NCBI GenBank assembly: GCA_042701975.1
Contig: CP170561.1
Location: forward strand, 4,774,001 to 4,838,000
DNA length: 64,000 nucleotides
DNA from: JAFALK01 sp042701975
GTDB lineage: Bacteria > Pseudomonadota > Gammaproteobacteria > Burkholderiales > Burkholderiaceae_C
Direction: 5' to 3'
The notes under the pieces were generated by a model that saw nothing but the letters and a program-made list of their open reading frames with translations, ran no database searches and was not told where the DNA came from. Made by a program: the position numbers and the translations under genes. Positions 44,072 through 55,298 of this stretch are shown in pieces; the stretch's first letter is position 1, and each line of letters opens with the position of its first letter.

Positions 44072-44911
44072 ATGAGCAGCGCCGCACAGACCATCCTCAT
44101 CACCGGCTGTTCCAGCGGCATCGGCGCCGCCCTGGCGCGCGAGTTCGCGGGGCGTGGCCATCGCGTCATCGCCACGGCGCGGCGGATCGAATCGCTCTGC
44201 GCGCTCGCCGCCCTGCCAAACGTCGTCGCCCTGCCGCTTGATGTGGACAGCAGCGAGAGCATTGGCGCTCTTTTGCACACGCTGAACGCCCGCAGCCTGA
44301 TGCCAGACATGCTGATCAACAACGCCGGCTTCGGCTGTTTCGGCCCGATGCTGGACGTGCCGCTGGAAGCGCTGCGTGCGCAGTTCGAGACCAATGTGTT
44401 CGCGCCCGTGCAGCTCTCGGCGGCCCTGCTGCCGTTGCTGCGCCAAAGCCCGCGCGCCTGCATCGCGCACGTGGGCAGCATCTCGGGCCTGGTGACGACG
44501 CCGTTTGCAGGCGCCTACTGCGCCAGCAAGGCCGCGATCCACGCCGTGGCCGATGCCATGCGCTTGGAGCTGGCGCCGCTGGGCGTTCGAGTGGTGACGA
44601 TCCAGCCCGGGGCAATCGCCTCGGAGTTCGGCAACACGGGCGAGCAGCACATCCATCTCGCCGCCGATTCGCCTTTCGCGCCGATTGCCGGCGCCGTGAA
44701 GAAGCGCGCGCGGGCTTCTCAGTCAGGCGCCACGCCGGCTGCGGAATTCACGCGCATCGTGGCCGATCACCTGCTCGATGCGAACGCGGGCCCGATCTGC
44801 CGCGCGGGGGCGTTGAGCACCAAGCTGCCGCTGCTCAAGCGGCTGCTGCCCATGCGCCGGCTGGATGCCAAGCTGCGTTCGCTGTTCGGCCTGGATCAGC
44901 TCGCGCACTGA
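44072..44911 (+). CDS. Short-chain dehydrogenase/reductase
   Basis: A 279-residue NAD(P)-dependent oxidoreductase of the classical SDR type. The cofactor motif is ITGCSSGIGAALAREFAGRGHRVIATARR, followed by NNAGFG, the catalytic Ser in VGSISGLV and the YCASKAA motif (YxxxK). The Arg residues after the first strand suggest NADPH. The end is longer than the minimal fold (PLLKRLLPMRRLDAKL) as in membrane-associated retinol-dehydrogenase-like members. The start at 44072 begins the first strand cleanly. It is divergent from the CHAT gene and converges on livF with a 7-base gap. Confidence 0.92.
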   Translation: MSSAAQTILITGCSSGIGAALAREFAGRGHRVIATARRIESLCALAALPNVVALPLDVDSSESIGALLHTLNARSLMPDMLINNAGFGCFGPMLDVPLEALRAQFETNVFAPVQLSAALLPLLRQSPRACIAHVGSISGLVTTPFAGAYCASKAAIHAVADAMRLELAPLGVRVVTIQPGAIASEFGNTGEQHIHLAADSPFAPIAGAVKKRARASQSGATPAAEFTRIVADHLLDANAGPICRAGALSTKLPLLKRLLPMRRLDAKLRSLFGLDQLAH

Positions 44912-44918
44912 GGCAGAT

Positions 44919-45641
44919 TCAGTGCCCGCCGCCGAGATAGGCGGCCTTCACCGCCGGATCGTCGCGCAGCTTGGCGGCCGGGCCATGCAGGCTGATGCGG
45001 CCGTTCTCCAGCACATAGGCCTCGTCTGCCACGGCCAGCGCGGCGGCGGCGAACTGCTCGACGAGCAGCATGGTCACGCCCTCGCTCTTCAGTCGGCCGA
45101 TGATCTTGAAGACCTCTTCCACCAGGATGGGCGCCAAACCCATGGAAGGTTCGTCGAGCAGCACGAGTTCCGGATTGAGCATGACCGCGCGCGCCATGGC
45201 CAGCATCTGCTGCTCGCCACCGGAGAGTGTGCCGGCCAGCTGCGTGCGGCGCTCCTTCAGGCGCGGGAAGAGGTCCATCGCCTTTTCCAGATCCGCCTCC
45301 ACATTGCCGCGCGGACGCGAGCCGGTGAAGCGCGGGAAGGCGCCCAGGCGCAGGTTGTCAGTCACGCTCATGGTGGCGAAGACACGGCGGCCTTCGGGCG
45401 AATGCGCCAGGCCCAGGCGGGCGATGTGGTAGCTCTCCAGGCCGTCGATGCGCTTGCCGTTGAGCGTGATCTCGCCCGAGGTGGGCTTGATCATGCCGCT
45501 GACGGCGCGCATGGTGGTGGTCTTGCCGGCACCGTTGGAGCCGATCAGCGTCACGACCTTGCCCTTGGGCACTTCGATGTCGATGCCGTGCAGGACCTGG
45601 ACCTTGCCGTAGCCGGCGCTCAAGTTCTTGATCGTCAACAT
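44919..45641 (-). CDS. livF: Branched-chain amino-acid type ABC transporter ATPase
   Basis: A 240-residue ABC ATPase of the LivF type. Walker A is GSNGAGKTTTM, the ABC signature LSGGEQQMLAMARA and Walker B LVLLDEPSMGLAP, with the switch histidine near MLLVEQFA. The family N-terminus LTIKNLSAGYGKVQVLHGIDIEV is intact. It is the last gene of a set with the fused permease-ATPase, permease and binding protein, 17 bases after the fusion gene, and is expected to work as a pair with the ATPase half of that gene. Confidence 0.95.
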   Translation of the reverse strand: MLTIKNLSAGYGKVQVLHGIDIEVPKGKVVTLIGSNGAGKTTTMRAVSGMIKPTSGEITLNGKRIDGLESYHIARLGLAHSPEGRRVFATMSVTDNLRLGAFPRFTGSRPRGNVEADLEKAMDLFPRLKERRTQLAGTLSGGEQQMLAMARAVMLNPELVLLDEPSMGLAPILVEEVFKIIGRLKSEGVTMLLVEQFAAAALAVADEAYVLENGRISLHGPAAKLRDDPAVKAAYLGGGH

Positions 45642-45658
45642 AACTCTCTACCTTACCG

Positions 45659-47596
45659 TCAGGCTGCTTGGCCACCGAGGTAAGCCTCGATGACCTTTTC
45701 GTTGGCCTGCACCTCGGCGGGCAATCCTTCGGCGATCTTCTGGCCGAAGTCCAGCACCGAGACGGTGTCGCACAGGCTCATCACCACGTCCATGTGGTGC
45801 TCGATCAGGATCACGGTGACGCCGTGCTCGCGGATCTTGCGGATGATCTCCAGCAGTTCCTTGATGTCGGGCGCGGTGAGGCCGGCGGCGGGTTCGTCCA
45901 GCAGCAGCAATTGCGGATCGAGCGCCAGCGCGCGCGCGATCTCGAGCAGGCGCTGCTTGCCGTAAGGCAGGTTGCGCGCCTCTTCGCCGGCGAGGTCGGC
46001 CAGGCCGACGAACTCCAGCAGGGCCAATGCCCGAGCGGCGTTGGCGCGGCGCTCGCGCCTGAAGCCGGGCAGCGAGAGTGCGATCTGCAGCAGGTTGCTC
46101 TTGTAGGCGTGATGCAGGCCAACCTGCACGTTCTGCAACGCCGTCATCTCACCGAAGAGCTGCACGTTCTGGAAGGTGCGCGCGATGCCGGAGAGCGCGA
46201 TCTGCGCGGAGCTGCGGCCGTTGACCGGGTTGTTCTTGAAACTGATGGCGCCGGCCGTGGGCACGTAGATGCCGGTGAGCACGTTCATCATCGTGCTCTT
46301 GCCCGACCCATTGGGGCCGATCAGGCCGTGGATGGTGCCGCGGCGCACTTCCAGGTCCACCTCGTTGAGCGCCTTCAGGCCGCCGAACTGCATCAGCACC
46401 TGCTTGGCCTGCAGCAGCGTCTCGCCGCTGCCGGCCGCCTGCGTGGTCAGCGCCTGGGCCTTCATGCCGTCGGCCGCAGCGGTGCGCGCTTCTTCGGCCG
46501 CGGCGGCAGCGCCGGTCTTCAGGTGGAAGGCGATGCGCAGGAAGCCAACGATGCCGTCCTGCAGGTAGTAGACGATGAAGAGCGTGATCAGGCCGTAGAT
46601 GGTCAGGCGCCAGTCGGCCAGGCCGCTCAGCACGAAGGACACGACCGCCAGCGCGGCGCTGCCGATGACGGGAACGGCTGCGGACTTGACCGTCAGGCGG
46701 CCTCGCTTGATCGCCACACCGACCGAGATCAGCACCAGCACGGCCAGCGAGCTGGCGACGACGCGGAACTGGCTGATGTCGTCCAGCAGGTTGGGCAGCA
46801 TCACGAGGATGGTGGCGCCGATGATGGAGCCCAGCCGCGATTTGCGCCCGCCCATGATGACCGCGAGCAGGAACAGCACGGTCAGCTCGAAGTTGTAGGT
46901 GTTGGGCGAGATGTACTGCTCGCTGAAGGCGTAGAGGCCGCCGGCCAGGCCGGCCAGGCCGGCGCTGATCACGAAGGCGTAGACCTTGTAGCGATAGACC
47001 GAGACGCCCATGCAGTCCGAAGCCACGGGGCTGCCGCGCAGGGCCTCGAAGCTGCGGCCCAGGTGCGAGTGCAGCACGCGGTCCACGAAGATCAGCGAGG
47101 CGATCATCAGCACGGCGACCATCCAGAAGAACTGGACGTCGGTCAGCTCGTGCGTGAGCAGCACGGGCTTGGTCAGCATGATGCCCAGCGGCCCGGCAGT
47201 CAGGAAATCCATCTCGTTGATCAGGATCTGGATGATGGTGCCGAAGGCCAGCGTCACCATGGCGAGATACGGCCCCGTGACGCGCAGCGCCGGCAGCGCC
47301 AGCAGCGCGCCGAACAGCGCGGTGATGGCGATGGCCGAGACCAGCACGACGATCACCGGCGCGCCCCAGTGCATGACCATCGTGCCCACGGTGTACGCGC
47401 CCACGCCGAACAGCCCGGCATGGCCCAGCGAGACCTGGCCGGTGTAGCCCACCACGATGTCCAGGCCGAAGAGCACGATCGCGTAGATCATGATCGTGAC
47501 CAGCAGGTGGATGTAGTACGGATTGGTCACGGCCAGCGGAAAGGCCGCCAGGGCCGCGGCGCCGATGAGGGCGGCAATGAGATTCTTCGTCTTCAT
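45659..47596 (-). CDS. Fused permease and ATPase of a branched-chain amino-acid type ABC transporter
   Basis: A 645-residue fusion of a LivM-like permease and a LivG-like ATPase. Residues 1-360 hold eight to ten membrane helices (FGLDIVVGYTGQVSLGHAGLFGVGAY is the LivM motif), a linker of about 35 residues follows, and an ATPase fills 395-645, with Walker A GPNGSGKSTMM, Walker B LLLLDEPAAGLTAPD and LIEHHMDVVMSL. Such fusions are known in betaproteobacteria, so this is not a broken gene. It sits between livH (5 bases) and livF (17 bases). Confidence 0.94.
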   Translation of the reverse strand: MKTKNLIAALIGAAALAAFPLAVTNPYYIHLLVTIMIYAIVLFGLDIVVGYTGQVSLGHAGLFGVGAYTVGTMVMHWGAPVIVVLVSAIAITALFGALLALPALRVTGPYLAMVTLAFGTIIQILINEMDFLTAGPLGIMLTKPVLLTHELTDVQFFWMVAVLMIASLIFVDRVLHSHLGRSFEALRGSPVASDCMGVSVYRYKVYAFVISAGLAGLAGGLYAFSEQYISPNTYNFELTVLFLLAVIMGGRKSRLGSIIGATILVMLPNLLDDISQFRVVASSLAVLVLISVGVAIKRGRLTVKSAAVPVIGSAALAVVSFVLSGLADWRLTIYGLITLFIVYYLQDGIVGFLRIAFHLKTGAAAAAEEARTAAADGMKAQALTTQAAGSGETLLQAKQVLMQFGGLKALNEVDLEVRRGTIHGLIGPNGSGKSTMMNVLTGIYVPTAGAISFKNNPVNGRSSAQIALSGIARTFQNVQLFGEMTALQNVQVGLHHAYKSNLLQIALSLPGFRRERRANAARALALLEFVGLADLAGEEARNLPYGKQRLLEIARALALDPQLLLLDEPAAGLTAPDIKELLEIIRKIREHGVTVILIEHHMDVVMSLCDTVSVLDFGQKIAEGLPAEVQANEKVIEAYLGGQAA

Positions 47597-47601
47597 CGGG
47601 A

Positions 47602-48483
47602 TCAGACCTTCTTGATCGCGGTCTTGCCGAACAGGCCGGCGGGTTTGATGGCGAGCACGATCAGCAGCAGCACGAGGCCGGGCACGTCCTGGTAGCCGGT
47701 GGAGATGTAGAAGCCCGAGAGCTTCTCGACCACGCCGAGGATGATGCCGCCCACGATGATGCCCATGCCGCTGGTCAGGCCGCCAATGATGGCCACCGCG
47801 AAGGCCTTGAGGCCCAGCGTGCCGCCCATGGTGGCGCCGGCCAGGGTGATGGGCGCGACGAGCACGCCGGCCAGAGCCGCAGCCATCGACGACAGCGCGT
47901 ACGAGAAGGTGATCACGAGGCTGGTGTTGATGCCCATGAGCTTGGCAGCATCGCGATCGTTGAAGGTGGCGACCACGGCCTTGCCGTAGATGGAGCGGCG
48001 GTTGAACATCTCGACCGCCAGCATCATGGCCAGCGCGCCGAAGACGACGAGCAGTTCGCGCGGCAGCACATTGGCACCCAGGAAGGGCAGCGGCGCTTCA
48101 GGCACCGGCGAGGGGAACGGCATCTGATCGCGGCCCCAGACGTTCTCGGCCACGTTCTTGAAGATGATGCCCAGGGCGATCGTGGACATGATCCAGCCGA
48201 ACTCGCTCTTGATCTTGATGGCGGGGCGCACGCCGATGAACTCGACGAGCGCGCCCTGGAAGGCGCCGAAGACGCACACGAGCGGCAGCACCAGCCAGTA
48301 GTTGACGCCGGCGTGCGTGAGCGAGAGGCCGACGAGGGCGCCGAGCATCAGCGCCTCGCCCTGGCCAAAATTGAGGGTATCCGACGTGGCGAACGTCAGC
48401 TGATAGCCGAAGGCGACGACGGCGTAGATCATCCCGAGCGCAATGCCGCTGAAGATGAGCTGGGTCAGGATTTGCAGGTCCAT
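47602..48483 (-). CDS. livH: Branched-chain amino-acid type ABC transporter permease
   Basis: A 293-residue inner-membrane permease of the LivH type with about eight helices. The start LQILTQLIFSGIALGMIYAVVAFGYQLTF and the motif SDTLNFGQGEALMLGA are typical; the loop with the EAA-like motif reads LMGINTSLVITFSYALSSMAA. It follows the binding-protein gene after a 75-base gap that contains a strong hairpin, and is five bases from the fusion gene. It forms the membrane pair with the LivM half of that gene. Confidence 0.95.
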   Translation of the reverse strand: MDLQILTQLIFSGIALGMIYAVVAFGYQLTFATSDTLNFGQGEALMLGALVGLSLTHAGVNYWLVLPLVCVFGAFQGALVEFIGVRPAIKIKSEFGWIMSTIALGIIFKNVAENVWGRDQMPFPSPVPEAPLPFLGANVLPRELLVVFGALAMMLAVEMFNRRSIYGKAVVATFNDRDAAKLMGINTSLVITFSYALSSMAAALAGVLVAPITLAGATMGGTLGLKAFAVAIIGGLTSGMGIIVGGIILGVVEKLSGFYISTGYQDVPGLVLLLIVLAIKPAGLFGKTAIKKV

Positions 48484-48504
48484 GAGCTTCCCGGATTCAA
48501 AGCA

Positions 48505-48539
48505 AATCCCGCCGGAACGTCAAGCGCTCCGGCGGGATT
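48505..48539 (-). terminator. Intercistronic hairpin after the binding-protein gene
   Basis: Twelve-base perfect stem, AATCCCGCCGGA and TCCGGCGGGATT, with an eleven-base loop, between the binding-protein gene and livH. On the minus strand the run after the stem is TTGCTTTG, weakly T-rich. Partial termination or 3' end protection would give more binding protein than permease, the usual need of such transporters. Confidence 0.65.
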
Positions 48540-48558
48540 CCATGCAGCATCGAAATGC

Positions 48559-49752
<1,194 letters not shown>

Positions 49753-49944
49753 GGGCTTGTCTCGCTGTCGTTGGTTGAGTTGGTTTCCGCGGGTATATCA
49801 CCCTGCGCGACCGCCACGCTGCAACCGCCGCCTTACGCCATCTTGACGCCAGGGCCCCGCAAAGGTGCCTGTGCGCTCAAATCGGCCGTCAGCAAGGCCT
49901 TGCCCGAACCGCTGCGGTTCCTACGTACGGACAAATTCCCGTGT

Positions 49945-49971
49945 CTGCCCGGCAACAAAAGTGCCGGGCAG
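49945..49971 (-). terminator. Probable terminator after the M16 peptidase gene
   Basis: Ten-base perfect stem, CTGCCCGGCA and TGCCGGGCAG, loop of seven bases, starting 16 bases after the M16 stop on the minus strand. No T run follows, so termination is likely but not certain. It also separates this unit from the binding-protein gene downstream. Confidence 0.55.
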
Positions 49972-49986
49972 CCTCCCAGGGAACGC

Positions 49987-52771
49987 TCATTTGGCCTGGA
50001 CCTTGCCCTCGAAATCACCGGCCGTGCTGGTCAGGAAAGCACCCGGCCGAACGTGCCGGCGCCAGGCGGCGTTGGCCTGCTCCAGCGTGACGGCGGCGAT
50101 GCGCGCGTCGATGCGCAGTTCTTCGTCCCAGCGCTTGCCGGTCTCGGCCATGAAGTTCAGGCTGCCGGCCAGCGAGCCGTCGCGCGAACGCGAGCGCTTG
50201 CGGGCTTCGAGCACGTCGTTCTTGGCCCGCGCCAGTTCGTCGGCCGTGATGCCTTCGCGGTCCATGCGCTCGACCTCCTCGTTCACCGTGACGATGACCT
50301 TGTCGCGGTTGACCGGAGCAAAGCTGGCACGGATGGTCAGGCCGGCATCCTGGCCGTAATAGGGCACGGCCAGGTCGGCGCTGATGCCGTAGGTCAGCCC
50401 TTCGGTGCGGCGCACGCGGGTGGCCAGGCGCGATTCCATGCCGCCTTCGCCGAAGACGCGGGCGGCCAACACCAGGGGCAGGTAGTCGTCGTCGTTCTGG
50501 TTGAGCGGGAAGCGCTCGGTCATGTGGACTTCGGCATTGGTCTTGTCCTTGGCCTGCACGTCCACGCGGGTCACGGGCAGCGTGACGGGCTGCGGCACCC
50601 AGCGCGTGAAGCGCGGGGCATCGGCCTTTTTCCAGCTGCCGAAGAGCTGGTCAACAGCGGCTTCCAAGCCGTCAGGAATCGCACCAACGACGGCCACGCG
50701 GGCGCTGTCGGCCGACCAGTAGCGCTGGTAGAAGCTGCGCACGTCTTCGATCTTGGTGTTGCGCGTCTCGGCCAGGCGCTCGTCCAGGCTCATGATGTAG
50801 TCCGGATCGCCGAGCTTGGCGTTGCGCGCCGTGTTGTGCAGGCCGCGCACAGCCTCCAGGCGCAGCGTGCCCAGCTCCTGGCGCGTGGACTCCATGCCCG
50901 CCAGCTGGGCCTTCTTGATGCGGTCGAAGGCGTTCTCGGGCAGCAGCGGGTGCTGCAGCAGATCGGCGGCGAGCTTGAGCGCGTCGATCAGCGTGTCCTT
51001 CTCGGCCGTGATGTTCAGCGAGGCGCCCTGGTTGCCGCCGTCGACGCTGACGCCGGCCTTCAGGCGCACGAACTCGTCGCGGATCTTTTGCCGATCGATC
51101 GACGGCGTGCCTTCGAACATCAGCTCGTCGATCATGTTCGTGCCCAGCGCGGCCGTGGTGGCGCGCGGTTCGCCCCAGCGCAGCAGCATGCTGAAGGTGA
51201 CGGTGTTGCCGCGCGTCTGTTTTTTGAGGCTCTCGAACTGGATGCCGCTGGGCAAGGTCTTGAAAGTGCTGCGAGCGGCCAGCACGGCCGGCGTGGGGTC
51301 GAGGCGCTCGCCCTCCTCTACCTTGGGCGGCGGCTTGAGGCCGGCCAGACGCTCGGCCAATGGCGGCGCGGCAGGGATCTCCACCCGCTCGACAGCCTCG
51401 GCCGGCAGGTAGCGACCCAGCGTGCGGTTGGCGGGCTTGAAGTAGGCCTTGCGCACGCGTTCCACGTCAGCCAGCGTGACCTTGGGGAGATCGTCCATCA
51501 GCTGGAACAACAGCCGCCAGTCGCCCGCGCCGAGCAGACCCGAGATCTGGCCGATCAGCCCTTCGGGCGACTTCATCTGGTTGCGGTACGAAAGCACGGC
51601 AATGTCGCGCACGCGCTTGAGCTCGTCCTCGGTGAAGGGCTTGTCGCCGCGGTTCTCCACCAGGTCGAGCAGCTTGGCTTCCACGGCCGGCTGATCGGCG
51701 TCCTTGGGCAGCACGGCGAAGGCGCTGCTGGTGCCGGCGTCGTGCTGGCCCAGGCCGCTCAGACCGGCGTAGACGGCCAGCTTGGTCTCGACCAGTTCCT
51801 TGTAGAGATGGCCACTGGGCTGCATGGACATCAAGAGGCCGTAGACCAGCAGCGCCGCGGAATCCGGGTGACCCATCGCGGGCACGTGGTAGCTGGCCAT
51901 CAGCATCGGCTGGCCGCCGATGCGGCGCACGACAACCGTGCGCTCGCCGTCCTGCGCCGGCTCCAGTGTGTAGGGCTGCGGCACGGCCTCGGTGTGCGCC
52001 TTCAGCGGGCCGAAGGCACTGGCGATGCGGGTGAGCGTGCTCTGCACATCGAAGCGGCCGGCCACCAGCAGCGTAGCGTTGTCGGGGCGGTAGTAGCGCT
52101 TGTAGAAGGCCTGCAGCTTCTCGATGGGCACGAGCTCGATGTCGCTCTTGGGGCCGATGGTGGCGTGGCCGTAGGCGTGCCAGTCATAGGCCGCCGCCTG
52201 CACGCGCTTGGACAGCACGGCGCCAGGCTCGTTCTCGCCGCGCTCGAACTCGTTGCGCACGACGCTCATCTCCTTGTCCAGGTCAGACTTGGCGATGAAG
52301 CTGTTGACCATGCGGTCGGCTTCGAGATCGATGGCGTAGCTGAGCGTCTTGTCGTCGGCGTTGAAGGATTGGAAGTAGTTCGTCCGGTCGGCCGTCGTCG
52401 TGCCGTTGAAGCGCAGCGCGCGCTGGGCGAATTCGGTGGGGGATGTCCTTGTGCTTGGGCGTGCCCTTGAACAGCAGGTGCTCCAGCAAGTGGGCCATGC
52501 CGTACTCGCCCTGGCTCTCGTAGCGGCTGCCCACGCGGTAGGTGATGTTGACCGTGGTGGTGGTCTGCGCCTCGTCCGGGAAGAGCAGGATCTGCAGGCC
52601 GTTGGGCAGCTTGTATTCGCTGATGCCGCCGAGCTCGCGCACGAACTCGGGCTTGACGACGGCGATGGCGACAGCGGCCTTGGCCGCCGGCTTGACTGCG
52701 GGCTTGGCATCGGCATTGCCGACAAGCAGGACGGCCAGCGCGAGCGCGGTCAGGGCGTTGTTGTTCTTCAT
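49987..52771 (-). pseudogene. M16 zinc metallopeptidase with a one-base frameshift
   Basis: Two-domain insulinase-type peptidase, about 927 residues if read through. The N-terminal part from 52771 has a signal peptide (KNNNALTALALAVLLVGNADA) and the zinc site MAHLLEHLLFKGTPKH with His94, Glu97 and His98. After residue 111 (KDIP) the frame jumps by one base: the message reads ATC followed by five C where four would restore PTEFAQRALRFNGTTTADRTNYF, and everything after this is in the other frame to 49987. The five-G run on the plus strand is at 52438-52442. It may be a real mutation or a sequencing error. It is coupled to the MFS gene by a TGATG overlap. Confidence 0.85.
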
Positions 52772-53964
52772 CACGGGTGTGCCTCTCCGGAAAGACGGTC
52801 GAGTATGGGCCTGAGCGATTGGGCCGGCAGTTGCGCGCCCAGCGCAAGCAGGGCCATCAGCCACAGCGGGCCAAAGGCCGCCGTGCTGGCGGCGATGGCG
52901 CCGAAGCTCAGCGGCATCGCCATGCTCATGCCCGAGCTGACGAGCATGCGCAGGCCCAGCGCCTGACCCTGCTTGTCAGGCGGCGTTACCTGGTGCAGGG
53001 CCGAAAGAATCATCGGCTGGTACGAGCCCAGCGCCAGGCCCAGCACCGCCGAGCCGAACATCAGGCCCGCCGTCCCCGGCAGCCAGGCGTAGACAGCCAG
53101 CGTGACCGCCACCGTGCCCATGGCCGTGCGCAGCACGACGAGTTCGTCCAGGCCCTTGCCCCAGCGCACGAGCACCAGGCGCACCACCGTCGCCGCCGTG
53201 GCGAAGGAGCCCAGCACCAGACCGATGCTCGAGGCCGAGAGGCCCTGCCCATGGCCCACCACGGGCACGACGAAGGTGTGGGCGTCCCAGCAGGCCGTGA
53301 GCACGACGTTGATGAGCAGCAGGTTGCGCAGCCCGGGCTCGCGCAGCAGCATCCAGGCCGGCGCGGCGCGCGCATGATCCGCCGTGCCGCGCGGTGCGTG
53401 GCGCGGGACCTTGGAGCCCAGCAGCCAGGCCGCCAGCGGCAGCACCACGGCCAGGCCGAAGGCCGCAGCGTGGCCCGAGAAGTCGATCAGCAGGCCGGCC
53501 ACGATGGGCGACAGCATGTTCGACAAGGCCGGCCCCAGCGCCACCCAGCTGAACACGCGCTTGAGATCGCCGACCTCTTCGCCGATCAGCCCGGCCTCAC
53601 GCTGGATGGCCACGGCCAGCACGCCGACCGCGGTGCCGCACAGCAGTGCAGCGGCAGCGAGCGTCCAGGCGTTGGGCCACAGCAGCGCCAGCAGCGAACC
53701 GGCCAGGCTCATCACCGTGCCGATGGCCAGCGGCCGGTGCAGGCCGTAGCGATCGGCCTGCCGGCCGGCCCACAGCGAGAGCAGCACGGCGCCGGCCGAG
53801 GAGCAGCTGATCAGCACGCCCACCAGCCACTCGCCATAGCCGTGCGAGAGCAGCCACAGGCTGGCCGTCACGCGCGTCACGGCCATGCCTGCGTGCGTGG
53901 CCACCAGGCTGGCGATCAGCCAGGGAAAACCTCGCTGGATCAGCGCCGCCGTGGTGGACTTCAT
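52771..53964 (-). CDS. MFS transporter
   Basis: A 397-residue inner-membrane carrier with about twelve helices. The loop between helices 2 and 3 has the family motif in LWAGRQADRYGLHRPLAIG (a G-x-x-x-D-R-x-G-R/H-type match), and the second half repeats it more weakly (VLVRWGKGLDELVVLR). Efflux of a small organic compound is the common role, but no substrate is suggested here. It ends on the same base triplet that starts the M16 gene (TGATG), so the two are translated in sequence. It is three bases before the rmuC stop. Confidence 0.92.
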   Translation of the reverse strand: MKSTTAALIQRGFPWLIASLVATHAGMAVTRVTASLWLLSHGYGEWLVGVLISCSSAGAVLLSLWAGRQADRYGLHRPLAIGTVMSLAGSLLALLWPNAWTLAAAALLCGTAVGVLAVAIQREAGLIGEEVGDLKRVFSWVALGPALSNMLSPIVAGLLIDFSGHAAAFGLAVVLPLAAWLLGSKVPRHAPRGTADHARAAPAWMLLREPGLRNLLLINVVLTACWDAHTFVVPVVGHGQGLSASSIGLVLGSFATAATVVRLVLVRWGKGLDELVVLRTAMGTVAVTLAVYAWLPGTAGLMFGSAVLGLALGSYQPMILSALHQVTPPDKQGQALGLRMLVSSGMSMAMPLSFGAIAASTAAFGPLWLMALLALGAQLPAQSLRPILDRLSGEAHP

Positions 53965-53966
53965 GC

Positions 53967-55250
53967 TCAGGCCTCGTCCTCGGCGTCGGCACCTGCGGCG
54001 CCCAGATCGAGCAGCTTCTGCGCATCGCCGTCGGGCAGCGCTTCAACGCCGCGCAACTTGCGCGTCATGGCCCGGGTGCGGACCTCGGCGGATTCGATGG
54101 TGTTGGCGGCTTCGTCCAGCTTCTTCTTGGTCTTGGCCAGCACCTCGCCGAACTTGCCGAACTCGGTCTTGACCGCGCCCAGCACCTCCCAGACCTCGGC
54201 CGAGCGCTTCTCCAGCGCCAGCGTGCGAAAGCCCATCTGCAGCGAGTTGAGCGTGGCCAGCAGCGTGGTCGGGCCGGCGAGCATGATCTTGTGGTCCTGC
54301 TGCAGCGCCTGCACGAGACCAGGCCGGCGCAGGGCCTCGGCGTACAGGCCCTCGGTGGGCACGAAGAGGATGGCGAAGTCGGTCGTGTGGGGCGGGGCCA
54401 CGTACTTCTCGCGGATGCTGGCCGCCTCATTGCGGAGGCGCATCTCGATGGCCTTGGCCGCCGCCTCGGCAAGCACCGGATCGCCCTTCTCCTGCGCATC
54501 GACCAGACGCTCATAGTCCTCGCGCGGGAACTTGGCGTCGATGGGCAGCCACAGCGGCACGCCGTCATTGCCGCGGCCGGGCAGTCGGATGGCGAAGTCC
54601 ACGCGGTTGTTGGAGTCGGGCAGCGTGCTCACGTTGGCGGCGTACTGTTCGGGCGTGAAGACCTGCTCGAGCAGGCCGGCCAGCTGCGTCTCGCCGAAGG
54701 TGCCACGCGTCTTGACGTTGACCAGCACGCGGTTGAGCGAGCCCACGTCGCGCGCCAGGCCCTGCATCTCGCCCAGGCCCTTGTGCACCTGCTCCAGCCG
54801 GTCAGCCACCTGCTTGAAGCTCTCGCCCAGGCGCTGCTCCAGCGTGGCGTGGAGCTTCTCGTCCACGGTGGCGCGCATCTGCTCGAGCTTCTTCTCGTTC
54901 ACCTCCTGGATGGAAGCGAGGCGCTGCTCCACGGTGTGGCGCAGCTCGGCCATGCGCTCACCTAAGCGGTTGTTCAGTGCTTCCGTCAGGCGCAGCAGCG
55001 ATTCATCCTGAGCGGTGCGCGAGGCCAGCGTCTGCTCGTTCACGGTGCGCTGCAGCTGCGAGAGCGCCAGCGTCAGCTCCTGGCGCGTGGTGGCGCCGCT
55101 GCGGCCCAGTTCGTCGCGCAGTTCGCGCTCCAGTCGTTCCAGCGGCTGGTCCAGCGTGACCGGCTTGCGCAAGAGCAGCATCACCAACAGGACGAGGACG
55201 ATGCCCAGCAGGGCCAGCAGCAGGAAATCGATCAGGGTCATGGGCGCCAT
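53967..55250 (-). CDS. rmuC: DNA recombination protein RmuC
   Basis: A 427-residue protein with one N-terminal membrane helix (MTLIDFLLLALLGIVLVLLVMLLL), a long coiled-coil rich part from about 30 to 190 and the RmuC nuclease-like domain from about 195 (KTRGTFGETQLAGLLEQVFTPEQYAANVS, LPIDAKFPREDYERLV). RmuC limits inversions at short inverted repeats in E. coli. The ATG at 55250 is taken as the start; MTLIDF three residues later is an equal choice. It is head of an operon with the MFS and M16 genes on the minus strand. Confidence 0.94.
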   Translation of the reverse strand: MAPMTLIDFLLLALLGIVLVLLVMLLLRKPVTLDQPLERLERELRDELGRSGATTRQELTLALSQLQRTVNEQTLASRTAQDESLLRLTEALNNRLGERMAELRHTVEQRLASIQEVNEKKLEQMRATVDEKLHATLEQRLGESFKQVADRLEQVHKGLGEMQGLARDVGSLNRVLVNVKTRGTFGETQLAGLLEQVFTPEQYAANVSTLPDSNNRVDFAIRLPGRGNDGVPLWLPIDAKFPREDYERLVDAQEKGDPVLAEAAAKAIEMRLRNEAASIREKYVAPPHTTDFAILFVPTEGLYAEALRRPGLVQALQQDHKIMLAGPTTLLATLNSLQMGFRTLALEKRSAEVWEVLGAVKTEFGKFGEVLAKTKKKLDEAANTIESAEVRTRAMTRKLRGVEALPDGDAQKLLDLGAAGADAEDEA

Positions 55251-55298
55251 TGTCGCTAGGATGGGCGCCCATCCCAGGAGTCACGGCAGGAGAAACAC

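Noticed and set aside
47596..47602. livM-livG gene as a possible fusion artefact or misread stop
   Set aside because: The linker is well formed and in frame, and such fused permease-ATPase genes are known in betaproteobacteria.
52283..52430. Tail of the N-terminal M16 frame after the frameshift
   Set aside because: After the C run this frame gives HRIRPARAALQRHDD, an arginine-rich out-of-frame read; the true protein continues in the other frame.
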